DNA from: Proteromonas lacertae
Lineage: Eukaryota; Sar; Bigyra; Opalinata; Proteromonadidae
Reading direction: 5' to 3'
Assembly (NCBI GenBank): GCA_002245135.1
Contig: NGBS01000933.1
Location: 1-22,381 of the forward strand
DNA length: 22,381 nucleotides
Below are positions 1 to 11,400 of this stretch, in pieces. A program made the position numbers and the translations under genes. The notes beneath the pieces were generated by a model that saw only the letters and a list, made by a program, of their open reading frames with translations, did no database searches and was not told where the DNA came from. How positions within the stretch are numbered: the first letter of the stretch is position 1; each line of letters opens with the position of its first letter.

Positions 1-679
1 CTTTCTTTAAATATTGGTATGGTTATATTCACATTATGTGGTGGATATTTTACTTTATTTAATTCTTCCAACAACAATTTTGAATTTTGAGCTGGTAAAT
101 CACCAGATATAAAATAAGGAGTCATGAAAAATAACATAGAACATCTATTATACAGTGTTTTAAACAAAGGAGAGATTGAAACGATTGATTTTACTACTTT
201 TAAAGTAACTGACAATAAACGATGTGAAGGTGATTCAGAAAACAATAGTTTTTGCTTTAAAAATGATTTTAGGCTTTGTAATATTTGTGTCCTATTTGAT
301 AATTTCGACAGAGGATTGATTTTTGTATGAATTTCTTTTAATTCCTTCAATGACAAAGATTCAGTAATAGTAACTACATCTTCTTCTGATGGATTTGTCA
401 ACAGTGACTCATTCAATAATTCAGATTTACAATCCATAAATCTGATACATAATAGTCAATTTGGCTATCTAAGAACCATACTCTTTTTCTGGTAAACATT
501 CTTGCTAATAGAATAGCTGAATTTGACTTTAATCTTTTAAAGGAATTATATAATGATAGTTCCTCAACAGCAAACAAATTTTGATTTCGTGTAATACTTT
601 CTTCCAAAATTATAGTTACATTATGTAAATAGAAATTAAAATGCTCTGGAGGTGTTTCTGTTTCTTCCTTTTCTTCCAT
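1..679 (-). CDS. FAN1: FAN1-type structure-specific repair nuclease, N-terminal part (continues off the left edge)
   Basis: The product resembles FAN1, the nuclease recruited in eukaryotes to interstrand cross-link repair. Reading leftward from the ATG at 677-679, the first 75 residues (through FNFYLHNVTIILEES, LLARMFTRKRVWFL) match my memory of the FAN1 segment that begins YYLRSFLVVLKTVLEN and ends VRLFQRKLSWI. Further on come ESLSLKELKEI, a helical stretch with LKSFLKQK, and QNSKLLLEELNKVKYPPHNV near the edge, in the same order as FAN1's SAP-like and TPR-like part. The VRR-NUC catalytic domain must lie beyond position 1. The protein starts straight at this domain, so the UBZ finger of animal FAN1 is absent, as in short forms of the family. 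The frame changes once near 438-440, in a run of A/T: one missing base, either a consensus error or a real lesion. No intron is seen. Assignment is from remembered family sequence, not a search. Confidence 0.75.
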
Positions 680-749
680 TCAGCTCAAATTCATATTTCA
701 AATGTAGAGTCGTTTCATTTTCACAAAACTAAGAATCAAACATTTCTAT
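679..749. repeat. dispersed direct repeat, copy A (71 bp)
   Basis: This stretch matches 6635-6704 in the same orientation with about five differences (four substitutions, one A indel), roughly 93% identity. It begins on the start codon of the FAN1-like gene, so it occupies that gene's 5' flank. The rest of the 680-869 gap between the two minus-strand genes is AT-rich and shows nothing else recognisable. Confidence 0.8.
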
Positions 750-869
750 ATTATTTAAAAGATCATCTCAATAAAGATAAACTGAATTGAGAAAATATCA
801 TAAAAAGAAGATAATAAAACAACACAACAACAAAAACTATGAATATGGAAAGTAATGAAACATTTATAA

Positions 870-3800
870 TTATACTCTTGGTGTATATGTTTTATCAATG
901 CTACTATTACTATGAGATGCTTTCTTTGGTCTTATTACTAATACAAGTATTATAATCACAAGTATAACAATAATAACGCAAAGAAGTCCAACAACAATAC
1001 CCATTAATATCCAATCATTTTTATCACTATCTTCTGCTTCTTTTGTTGGATTATCATAGTATTCATAACTATGATAATCTAAATCATCCATTACTGAATA
1101 TTTGAAAACATCATTCAAATAAACATCATTTTTCATTTTGTCAAGTAATTTCAATGGCAAATTAGATTCATTTGATAGATCATTCTTAAAACTATCAACA
1201 AATACTTCTGATTTAGACTTATATATGATATATTCTTCTTCATTATCTGTAGTAATCTTTATATTTATTTTCATATCACTTGATAATAATCTTCTGATAA
1301 GTAAATTGTCTATTTGTTCAATATCTATTTGTAATTGTATTTCAGTTATTTTTATATTAAATACTTCAAAATAAATTGAAAAAAACAATTTTGATCGATT
1401 TGATTAATTCATTAGATAAACTACTATCTGTTGCATTTTTTATTACTATTACCATTGTTATTTCACCTTTAAGAAAAGGCTTTTGATGTTGATTCAGTTA
1501 TTACATCAGGATTTGTAGATGTTTCTGTAATTGGTGAAGGATTAGTTGTTAAATCAGTGACTGTATCTGGATTGGTAGTTGATTTCTATTGGAATATTAG
1601 TAGTTACTGTAATTGGAATCTGGATTAGTAGTTGTTTCTATAATTGTAGAAGGGATTGTTGTTGCTTCAGTTATTATCTCTGGTATTGTTACTTTTTGTT
1701 TAGGTGCAACAATTTCATTTAATACACTACTCCAATTTAGAAGTAGTGTCATCTTTATCAAATGCTGTGGGCAAAGGCATCTAAGAAAGTCTTTTTAGCT
1801 TGGAAATTAGGTAAATTTTCTTCAACTCTTGCTTGTGTAACTGTTTCTTTATCTGTTACTATATAAGCATTAAATTCTACTGATTCATCAACAAGAATTC
1901 TTCTTCTACCATTGCTTTTCACTGCAACTACTTGAACTCGATTTTTACAATTATCTTTTATACCTAAAACTGCACAAATACCTTGTCTTAATCCTTCAAT
2001 ATCTTCCATTAATAAATCATCAATAGTCACTCTTTTGGCAGTAAATTTAAAAACAACTGATAAATTATTTTCTTCATTATGAATAATTGGATTTGTACAG
2101 TTAGTTGTTAATAAATCACTCCAAACACCACCACTCAAACATTCTATTCTTTGATTTCCTATTTTACCATCTAAACATGGTGAATCAAATTTAGATCCTT
2201 TCACAGATGTTGGATATTTACCTTTAGCAACACATCGATAATCATCAGCAATATACACTATCAAAGGAAATGGATCAGATTCTTTATTACCTGTAGATGC
2301 TGTAATACCGGATTATTTGAATATTATCTATAGGATTAGTTGATGTTGGAATTCCTTTTATTGATCCATCAGCTGGATTACCACTTACACCATCTGGTAA
2401 ATTTTCAAATGTCCATGTCAACAATGGAAATATGTTTGCATCATACTCTGGAATCAAATTAATTTCATCTTTTCCTAATCTATATCCTTTCTCTTGAGCA
2501 GTATAGGTAAATACTGGTTTAGCTTCTTTACAAGTATTATCAAGAGGTATAAATACAGCAATATAATCACTACCAGACTGTTTAATTGTACATCTTGCAT
2601 TCATTGTACCTTCTTCTCCTTGCTTACAACTTCCCTTAGCTATTTCACCAGCATTAACTTCTGGATAAGTATCTGTTGCTTCACATCTTAATTGAATTAC
2701 ATTTAATCACTAATTTATATTCTACATCAGCATCTCCATGAACTATTATTACAAATTCAGGTGAACTTTGAGTATCTTGAGTAGGAGTTCCAGTTATTAC
2801 ACCTGTCTTACCATCTAATCTTATACCACCTGGTGATATACCATCTTTCCATTCAAACGATATTGTATCCGGAGCATCACTTATTATTGGATCAATTTTT
2901 GTTAATGCAAATGCTACATATAATTTATCTGGAATATTCCATTCCACATTGGTTGGATAAGGAGAATTATGACATCCACTATCATCTTCAGTAAATAAAT
3001 ATGGAGGAGGATTAGCTTCTTGACATGTTCCTATTACTGTTCCATAAAGAGGAGGTGTACATTTCTTAGTTGCTGTTTTCTTAACTTGTGTTCTTGGAAA
3101 ACCATTTCCCTCACAGACTGGAGCATAGACTTTGAAATCATATTGATGAGTAATTTCAACATCACTACTTAGTGTTACACTAGCAGTTTCCATATATGAA
3201 CTTCCTGAAGGAAACATTATTACATTACCAGCAGCGATAGTACTAGATGGAGGAGGAGGATCTAATGTTATTTTATAATTAACACCTTCAGGTACTACTG
3301 TAAGCTTTACAGATTTAGGACCATCTGTTACAACTGTTAATGCTGACTCTGGTATTTCAAAAGATTGTGGATATGCTTCGTCTATTATAATAAATAATAA
3401 TTATAAAATAAATATACGACAACCAGAATTGGATGGATCTTCCCATTCTACATCATATGTTGTTTTTATCGATTATTTTACATACTCTGGTTATATCTCC
3501 ATATTCTTTTCCTTCTTCTCCTAATGTTGAACATGGTTTAGTACCTGTTTCACCTGGAAATGTCACTGCAAATCCATCTTCAGCATCACAATATTTGGCT
3601 GTGATTTTTATTGTAAATTCATTACTACTTGTTCCACCACTATTACTAACTATATGTTTGGCTTCATAACCATCTAATTGATCAGTGTTTGTTCCAGATA
3701 TAATTCCTGTTTTACAACTTAATGTTAATCCTTCAGGTAACGGTGGTTCAATTGAACAACTTCCTATTGTTGAATCAGATTCAATTGTTGGAGGTGGACT

Positions 3801-6151
3801 TCTAAATCTAACACCTGTATATAGATTCATGTCACTATATACGATGGATGTTGTTAATTTATTCACTATTTTTATGGTTAATCTTACTATACTATATGTA
3901 TCTTCATTTTCAATTGTTATTTCAGTTTTATAGGTATTTGTTAAAGATTCAGTTGTACCACTTATTACACCAGTTTCTGGATCGATTTTGAATCCTTGAG
4001 GAGTTTCCTTTGAGAAATATATCCTTGTATGACGTAGTTCGATGCTTAATGGTTCAACTGGTGTAATTTCAGTTTCTTTCACAAATTCGTATTCTGTTTC
4101 TGCATATTTAAGTATGGGTTTATCATATTCTATTAATTAATACAACTAAAAACAATAAAACATACTACATCTATCAGTAGCGACAAATTTAGGAGGAAAT
4201 GCTGGATAACAATAGTACTTCCCTGCATTATTATCAAATAATTCATCTAAATCTTTACACTTGGATATTTCTACATATTCTCCTGCAATGGTTACTGGAT
4301 AATTCTCTTCTTCACAATACTGATCTATTAAATACATATAATAAAAACTTAATGAATACTCTCACTTGATATTGTTACTGATGCTTGACCTTCATCTCCA
4401 TTGTCACCTATATAAGAGACAATACAACTAACATCTTCATATGTAAAAGAGGTACAGAATAAACAACACCATATTTGTTTACTTTAAATTCTGTATGTTC
4501 TTCACCACAATCAATTGAGAATGACTTTGCTAAACCTTCATATGTTGGAACAAATGTATTATTGTAATTAACATAAAATTTAGTAATACCATCATTTGGA
4601 TATACAAGATTGGATATTTGTTTTGGTTTACATTCATTTATTTCTTCATTACTAAATCCATCAGCTGTACATTCTTTCTTTATATATCCATATTCATCTT
4701 CTGGACAAAACTTAGTACCATAACTTCCCATAACAGCACTTGAATATTCATCTTCAATACAATTCACCATACTTTTATATTTCACAACAAATTGAGTCAT
4801 TTCTAAATAGTTTCCATATAAAACATTATATTCAAAATTACTTTTAATATTCAATCTATAACCTTCATATAAATGGAAATTTGGATTATTCATATCCCAA
4901 GAAATCATAGCTGTGGTTGGATATCCATCAGGTTTATCTCTAGTTTCACTAAATATCTCTTCCCATACCGAATCAACTCCTTTTTCTCCAACCATATCCA
5001 TTGTTCCTTCAACTGTAAATGTTTTTGGAAATACAACGTTATTTGATACTGTACCTAATACCAAATTATTAAAATATTTAGCATGGTTTGGAAATGAACA
5101 TGTTATTTTGTTTGGAAATATTGATGATTCATCACCATATATACCAGCTAACTGAAATTTGGTATTTTTTAAATCTATTAAATATTCAAATTCTGGATTC
5201 TTTGTTTCACCTTGTTTTTCTACTGTCATATTCATTCCTCCAGATCCTACACTTGATAATGTTTGAACCACTAGTTCATCTGTTGATGACCAAGCAGATA
5301 AAGTAAAGGAAAATCGCTTCTCTTTATCTTCTTCACCTTCGTAAGCATGAACTGCGATTTCTATTGTGTTTTCACCATATATGAATAATTCTAAAGGCAT
5401 ATATAATTCATAGTCTTCTACAGATACATTACGATATGCAGTTTTATTGAAATCACCAAAATCATCTAAACTAATACCTTTACTGAATATTCGATGACCA
5501 TTTATCATTATTCCAAATGCACCATCTACACTGATTGTTCCTAACATTTGTTTCATATTATCAATTACATCATTCGTATATGTAAAGCTGGTTTTATAAA
5601 ATACATACTTTTGACCTATGTTAGTAGGCAAATTGTTAGCTGGTGTATAAATCCATTCATATGGACTAACAGCTGGATTGAAAGAAGGATCTATCCAATC
5701 TTTGCCTGGTTCACCTGTAGGGTAAGTATATACATACCAATAACTACTGAGTGTAATATAATCTTCAATAGCTTGACTTTCTTTAACTCCTTTCTTATAT
5801 TCTCTTAAATGAGTTATAGAACCAAGAGTAAATTCATCATCATAACTATCAGAGGTTTGGGCTGAAGTGATATGAACTTTGTAAATATAATCTTTGCATC
5901 TTTCTTTCAACATTCCAACTATTCTATCTTTTACCAATTCAAGACCTTTAGGTAATTTAGGTATAATTTCGACAGTTCCAATTTGTTGAGAACATTTGAA
6001 TGGTATATTAACCTTTTGATTTCTAAATAAATGAATGTCTGAAGTTTTATTACATGTAAATTGAGTTAGTGCATCTATATTATATAGATTCTACATTATA
6101 TATACATGAAGAACCAACCAACAATATCAGCCAATTGACTAAGAATAACAT
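870..6151 (-). CDS. large type I surface glycoprotein with Cys modules and putative-Ig repeats; frame disrupted about ten times
   Basis: A likely cell-surface adhesin or receptor of about 1,711 residues. Exons run 6151-6106, 6074-4360, 4324-4166, 4129-3418 and 3381-870; the four introns are 31, 35, 36 and 36 nt, GTAT...ATAG, all phase 1. The start at 6149-6151 opens a signal peptide (MLFLVNWLILLVGSS) that joins smoothly across intron 1. A beta-sandwich resembling galactose-binding domains follows (MINGHRIF, LFIYGENTIEIAVHAY), then Cys modules alternating with He_PIG-like repeats (TGVISGT, TGIISGT, TGVITGTPT). After these come a SEA-like or cadherin-like stretch with GRRRILVDESVEF, a Thr/Ser/Pro stalk (about 1480-1680), a transmembrane helix (about 935-1010) and a basic tail ending at 870. 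Frames shift near 4446, 3465, 2705, 2315, 1757, 1733, 1610, 1590, 1475 and 1385. Nine are explained by one extra base and one by a missing base, and total exon length fits this tally modulo 3. It is a recent pseudogene or carries consensus errors. Confidence 0.7.
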
Positions 6152-6755
6152 TTTGATATTATTTTAATCTGTTTAGTTAAAAATACTCTTGATAATCAAA
6201 ATAGAATTTTTACATGATTTTTACATATTTTAATTATATTATGAATAACTCATTTCAGCACATGATTCATTGAGCAATAATATCATTAATCAACTTATAT
6301 TATATACCAATTCTATTGTTACATCAAATGTTCATACAACTTCATGATTTATAACACAATTAATTCCAAATATTAAATGTATCAACTAATAATATGCAGT
6401 TGTATAACATTCATAGTTGTATTTTGTTTTTCTTGATTTTTCTTTTTTGCTTTATTTTTCAAATCCAATCACAAAATGAGTAAATGATTATCAATATGAT
6501 GAATTAATAGAGATATTCAACTTAAATAACAGAATTAAAGAATTCGAGTATAATTTTATTCCATAACTACAGCTATACATTATAAATAACAATAATATTA
6601 CTCTTAAAGATTTTTATATCCTATTTACTACCAGTTCAGTTCAAATTCATATTTCAAATTTATAGTCGTTTCATTTTCACAAACTAAGAATCAAACATAT
6701 CTATCATTTTTGAAAGAATATTTCATTATTCGATTATTAATTGCATTATAATGAC
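6152..6755. promoter_or_regulatory. divergent intergenic region
   Basis: About 600 bp separate the head-to-head starts of the surface glycoprotein (minus, 6151) and the P-loop gene (plus, 6756), so promoters for both must lie here. It is nearly pure AT with poly-T and poly-A tracts. Apart from the 70-bp repeat at 6635-6704 I see no coding signal and no recognisable element. Confidence 0.5.
6635..6704. repeat. dispersed direct repeat, copy B (70 bp)
   Basis: Partner of 679-749 in the same orientation, sharing for example GTCGTTTCATTTTCACAAA and CTAAGAATCAAACAT. It ends 51 bases before the ATG at 6756, so like copy A it flanks a gene start, but with the opposite orientation relative to that gene. 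It could be a shared control element, a transcribed leader or a small transposon relic. Confidence 0.8.
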
Positions 6756-7904
6756 ATGCCATTAAAATCTAGAGTTGTTCACTTATTGTGTTTAATAGGT
6801 ATATCTGGTTCTGGATCAACCCAAATGAGAAAATGGTTAGAAGATGAGAATGGAAGATATGATTTGTGTGAAGAAGAGAAGTGGACTACTTTTTCATTTG
6901 ATGAAATTGATGTTCCAAGTCGTTATGATGAGAATAGAATAGTTGAAGTTTTAAAGAATTTGAAACAACTGATACATATGATATATATAGATGATTGTCC
7001 AATAAGAAGTGACAGTCGTATAGATGAAGTCTTGACTATAAATAATTTCTATAGTTGGTTTGAAAAATGTAATTCCTCATTTCATGAGTGTATAGAATCG
7101 CTTTTATATAATAATGAGTGTTTATATATTCAACAAGATGAGTTAAGTCATTGTAATTATGATAGAAATGAAATAAGTGAAGAAATAGATTTAAATATTT
7201 GGTTAAATACATTACAACCATATATATTAGAAATAATAAAGAAACTATTTGATACAACTAGTGTAAGATTTGTATTTGATATTGGTAATGTATTTTATCC
7301 AGAAAAGATAATATCTGTAATAGAAAATTATATTTTAGATGAAAAGAAATTAATTCATATCGATATAATCGAAATAGAAAGTGATAGTAGATTAATAGTG
7401 GATAGATGGATGAATGAAATAAACAATAAAGATGAAGGAATTCCATCTGAGAATTATTCAATATATAAACATGATATAATTCGAAATAAAGTAATAGAAA
7501 TGACAAAATATAATAATTATAAGCGAGTTAAAAACGAGATAAGAAATAATATTAAAGAAATGAATGATGAATATTTAAGAAAAAGATTTTTGAAGTCTAT
7601 CAATGAGATAAAGAAAGATGAGATATTATTAGAAAGATTGAAACGGTTTCTTTATAAAACGTTGAAAGAAGAGAATGATAAAATGAAAGAAATGAATAAA
7701 AACAACCTTTATATGATAGGATTAGAGAACAAGAAAAAAATTCATCGAATTGAAAATGAAGATGAATTGAGTGAGTTTTATAGAAGTTTTATAGATATTA
7801 TTGATGAATTATATGGTAAAAGAGTAAAATATCATGGAGTATTACAATATGTGAGTGATGAAGAAGATGAAATAAAGAATGATGAAGATGATACTGTATT
7901 ATAA
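6756..7904 (+). CDS. P-loop NTPase-like protein with degenerate Walker A, loosely PSTK/KTI12-like
   Basis: A 382-residue intronless protein. I start it at the ATG at 6756, since the upstream frame offers only TTG. A beta-strand (HLLCLI) leads into GISGSGST at residues 15-22, a Walker A shape in which the invariant Lys is Ser, so nucleotide hydrolysis is doubtful. A strand with an acidic end, FVFDIGNVFYPEKI, and later HIDIIEIESDSR have the order seen in the kinase lobe of PSTK (seryl-tRNA-Sec kinase) and KTI12. The C-terminal half is Lys/Glu-rich helix with probable coiled coil, again like the PSTK tail, and ends in an acidic stretch (SDEEDEIKNDEDD). The family link is only a resemblance judged by eye; it could equally be an unrelated P-loop fold. 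Repeat copy B lies just upstream. The frame is clean throughout, unlike the adjacent surface gene. Confidence 0.5.
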   Translation: MPLKSRVVHLLCLIGISGSGSTQMRKWLEDENGRYDLCEEEKWTTFSFDEIDVPSRYDENRIVEVLKNLKQLIHMIYIDDCPIRSDSRIDEVLTINNFYSWFEKCNSSFHECIESLLYNNECLYIQQDELSHCNYDRNEISEEIDLNIWLNTLQPYILEIIKKLFDTTSVRFVFDIGNVFYPEKIISVIENYILDEKKLIHIDIIEIESDSRLIVDRWMNEINNKDEGIPSENYSIYKHDIIRNKVIEMTKYNNYKRVKNEIRNNIKEMNDEYLRKRFLKSINEIKKDEILLERLKRFLYKTLKEENDKMKEMNKNNLYMIGLENKKKIHRIENEDELSEFYRSFIDIIDELYGKRVKYHGVLQYVSDEEDEIKNDEDDTVL

Positions 7905-8463
7905 GTGTTAATTTAAGCTATATATGCCTTATTTATTCTATTAACTGTATTTATGTAAAGAATTGTCAAAAGAATTTTTCAACATTATATGATTATTTTA
8001 ATAATTTCTACATTTTGAATATGTATTGTTGATATAAGTGTATGAATTTGAATATATTTTGCTCTGTATTGCTATCATAATAACAATTTTATTCTCATTA
8101 TTCTATGTAGGCTTGATTCCTATCAAATCACTCATTTCAATTTCGTTCATTTTTTCATTATTAATTGCTCCATTTTATTCAATGAATATAAATTGCAATG
8201 ATGAAAGCGTAAATGTACAAATATAGGAATATATTCTATTAGAAAAATCCAAATTCACTTCATAGTCTTAAAGTATGATTTTTGATGATATATGATAGAT
8301 ATTAAATTCTATAAAGACAACTAAATATTTTCAAACATTGTATATAGAAGATAAACAACATGATGAGAAGATAGCGAAGATATACAATAAGAGCTATTAC
8401 AGTCATGATATCCTATGTAGTTATGTATGTATACTTTAATAAAACTATATTTAGATTGATGCA
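7905..8463 (+). other. intergenic stretch with a hydrophobic open frame and a possible extra 5' exon
   Basis: Between the P-loop gene and the pseudokinase-LRR gene. A 62-codon hydrophobic frame (8038-8226, two possible membrane spans) opens with GTG directly after a stop and has no early ATG, so I do not call it a gene. An open frame of 42 codons at 8299-8424, followed by a 30-nt intron-like segment at 8425-8454 (GTATGT...TTTAG), would join in frame to the kinase and add part of its N-lobe. It would be phase 0, unlike every other intron here. Confidence 0.3.
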
Positions 8464-11400
8464 ATGAATCTTGTTACTTCTTTTATAAATCCTTTTGTCT
8501 ATGTTAATATAGAAGTATTAAATAATGATTTGACAATATACACACCATATTATAAGAATGGTTCGATAGAAAGAATAGATAAATATACAGACGAGAATAT
8601 CGAAAGTGTATTTAATGAAATATCCAATGAATTGTGTTTATTAGATGAGTTGAATTTAATTCATGGAAGAATCAAGCCTTCTAATGTTTTAATAACTGAT
8701 GAAGGTAATTATTTACTTAGTAATTACTGTGAAAATGACTTAAATAGAATAGAAAGCTATACATATAAAGACTTATTTTTCATATCTCCAGAAATACTAC
8801 AAAACAAAGAAATAAGCAATAAAAGCGATGTATTCAGTATAGGAGTATTATTACATTATATGATCTTCAACAAAAATGGATTATTATATAGTAATTATAC
8901 TGAAGATATATCAAAATACTTCAAAATACTTGAGAAATGTTTAGATACAAATCCTAAGAAAAGACCAACAATAAAAGAGTTGCAGATCTATTTCTCTAAA
9001 GAAATGAAAGAAGAATTGAATGAAGATAAAATGCTGAATATATTGGTGAGAAATGTAGATTTTGTATATGAATTAATATCAAATGATTATGAAATGAAAG
9101 ATAAAATAGTATATGATAATGTTATTACAAGTGAAAGTATAATTTATATATTCTGTTATGTTTATAGAGAACTTAATAAAAATGATAAACCATTACAATA
9201 GTTACAATAAGTTAATATACATTTACTATCTGTTGAATGTAAGTTGGTTGAGTAAAAAGAATAAAAAATTAATTGATTCATTAATTAAGATGGAGAATAG
9301 TTATACAAAACTATTTTATCGTTCTGAAAAGCCATTTCAACTGAATATATCAAACCGTGGTAATAATAACCATTATTATGCTTTTAATTATCAAGATAAT
9401 GAAGGTGGTGAAGAAGAAGATGATGAAAATGAAGAAAGTGAACAAGTAATGGAAATAGAAGAAGAAGAAGAAGAAGAAGAAAATGGTGAAGAAGATGATA
9501 ATAATGATGAATTAGTAATCGATTATAATGATGATGATGATATTAAAAGAGATGAAGTAGATGTTCTTGATTCAGTTAATTTTGAACATCTTACAGAAAT
9601 ACATATTTTAAGATTACACAATAACACCATTCTTCCTAAAATTATCAAATCTTATTCCATATTTCCACACTTAGAGAAACTCAATATTTCTAGTATTAAT
9701 TATATATATTATAATTCATACTAGAGAGTATAAATTTACATAAAAAGATGAAAATATTCACGCTAGGATTATCAAATTTACCAAATTTAATGTCTTTAAA
9801 ATTATCTTCTTCTCATCTAAAAGATAGTGATATTTTAATGTTCCTTTATTACTGTAATACATTTAAACAACTTTCAAAGTTATATTTATCCTGTATATAA
9901 TACCAATTTGTGAATATATTTTAGATAATCATCTTAGTAACAAATCAATATCATATTTTCATCGTTATATGAACAAACTCCCCAAATTAGAGCGATTGAA
10001 CTTATGTGGAATTAAATTAAATACAAAAAGTTTGAGATTATTGTTATATCATTACAAATACAATTCAATTCCCTTATATTTTTCATTTAAAAGTATTAAT
10101 TTCGTTTTATATTTTTATAGTTGATGAGTTGTCACTTAATATGTTACTTGAGAATGAATATATTATAAGTGATAGTTATTCATATAAGAAAATATCGCAG
10201 AATAGGAGTATACTAACCATTTCATTTTTTATTAGATTCTTATAATCAATTATTGAATGGTTATGAATCAAGTCCAACTAATTATTATTTTGGATTATTA
10301 TTTGGATTAGCATTAACTAATCCTCTCAAAAGAGAAGATATTAAAGATTATATAGATGATGTAAATAGAGTTAATCTTATTCCAGGAATCAGAAATAATT
10401 ATCTCATCAATTTAAAAGGTATATATAATATCATGTTTATTAGTTAATTCCTTTAGGTTGTAGTATTTATGATAGTCACGTGGAAATTTTATGTGATGCT
10501 TTGAAATATTGCCCAAAATTAAAAGGATTAAGTCTTTCGAAAAATTATCTCAGTGATGATTCGTTTATTTTATTGAGTAAAACATTAACAAAATTTACAG
10601 AACTACAAGATTTGCACCTATCCAGTATATTTTATCAAGTGAATCATTAATAGATAACTTTTTTTCATCACAAGGAATGATAGAAATATCAAAGTCATTG
10701 AAATATTTCCAACGTTTAAAAACCTTTTCTTTTAGTTACAATAATATTGTTGATGAAGGTATTATTTCATTAGCAAATAACTTCAAGTATATAAGATGTA
10801 TTCAATCCATTAATTTTCAAAGTATATTTTTGTTGTTTTATTATGATAGATTGTGGATGTGGATCATCAGGATTAGAATCAATAGCCAACAATCTACATT
10901 ATGTTAAATATTTAACATCATTTGCAATATCTAGTAGATATCATTATATTATATCATGTGAATAGGAATCCATAACTGTGAATCTTCACTTCAATTATTG
11001 ATGAAAGAAATGAAAGAATTAAGAATTCTAAGAATAGTTTCATTTAATGGTATGAATTAATATTCATTTCATTCATAGAATGTGAAATTAATGACAATAC
11101 ATTTTCTATATTTTGTAATAATTTGAGTAGATTAACATATCTTGAACAACTTGATGTTGGAAGTATAATAAAAGTATTTTATGTTTTTAAATAGATAATA
11201 ATATTAGTGATGATGGTATTATACCATTTGCATACTCTCTTCATTTACTACCATTGTTAAACACAATAATATTAAGAGGTATAATATGGTTATGATATAA
11301 ATATTATAGGAAATAAAATAACTGAAAAAGGATGTGAAATTTTATTACAAGCTTTAAATGGATTAACAAACAGAATAAACATTGATGTAAAAGGTAATTT

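Noticed and set aside
124-330. A 68-codon plus-strand frame.
   Set aside because: It lies opposite the FAN1-like reading frame and has no family resemblance; it is a shadow.
870-6151. Programmed +1 frameshifting, as in Euplotes, to explain the same-sign frame changes in the surface gene.
   Set aside because: The codons before each stop vary (TCT, ATA, AGG, GAG, TAC and others) with no common slippery site. Conserved residues and the Thr/Pro stalk repeats resume upstream of the stops, so the slips are not at stop codons.
8038-8226. A 62-residue hydrophobic protein.
   Set aside because: It opens with GTG right after a stop, has no early ATG, and AT-rich intergenic DNA easily gives Ile/Leu/Phe-rich frames.
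8425-8454. An intron joining an upstream exon to the kinase.
   Set aside because: It would be phase 0 where all 24 supported introns are phase 1, and the upstream frame lacks an ATG; noted only as a possibility.
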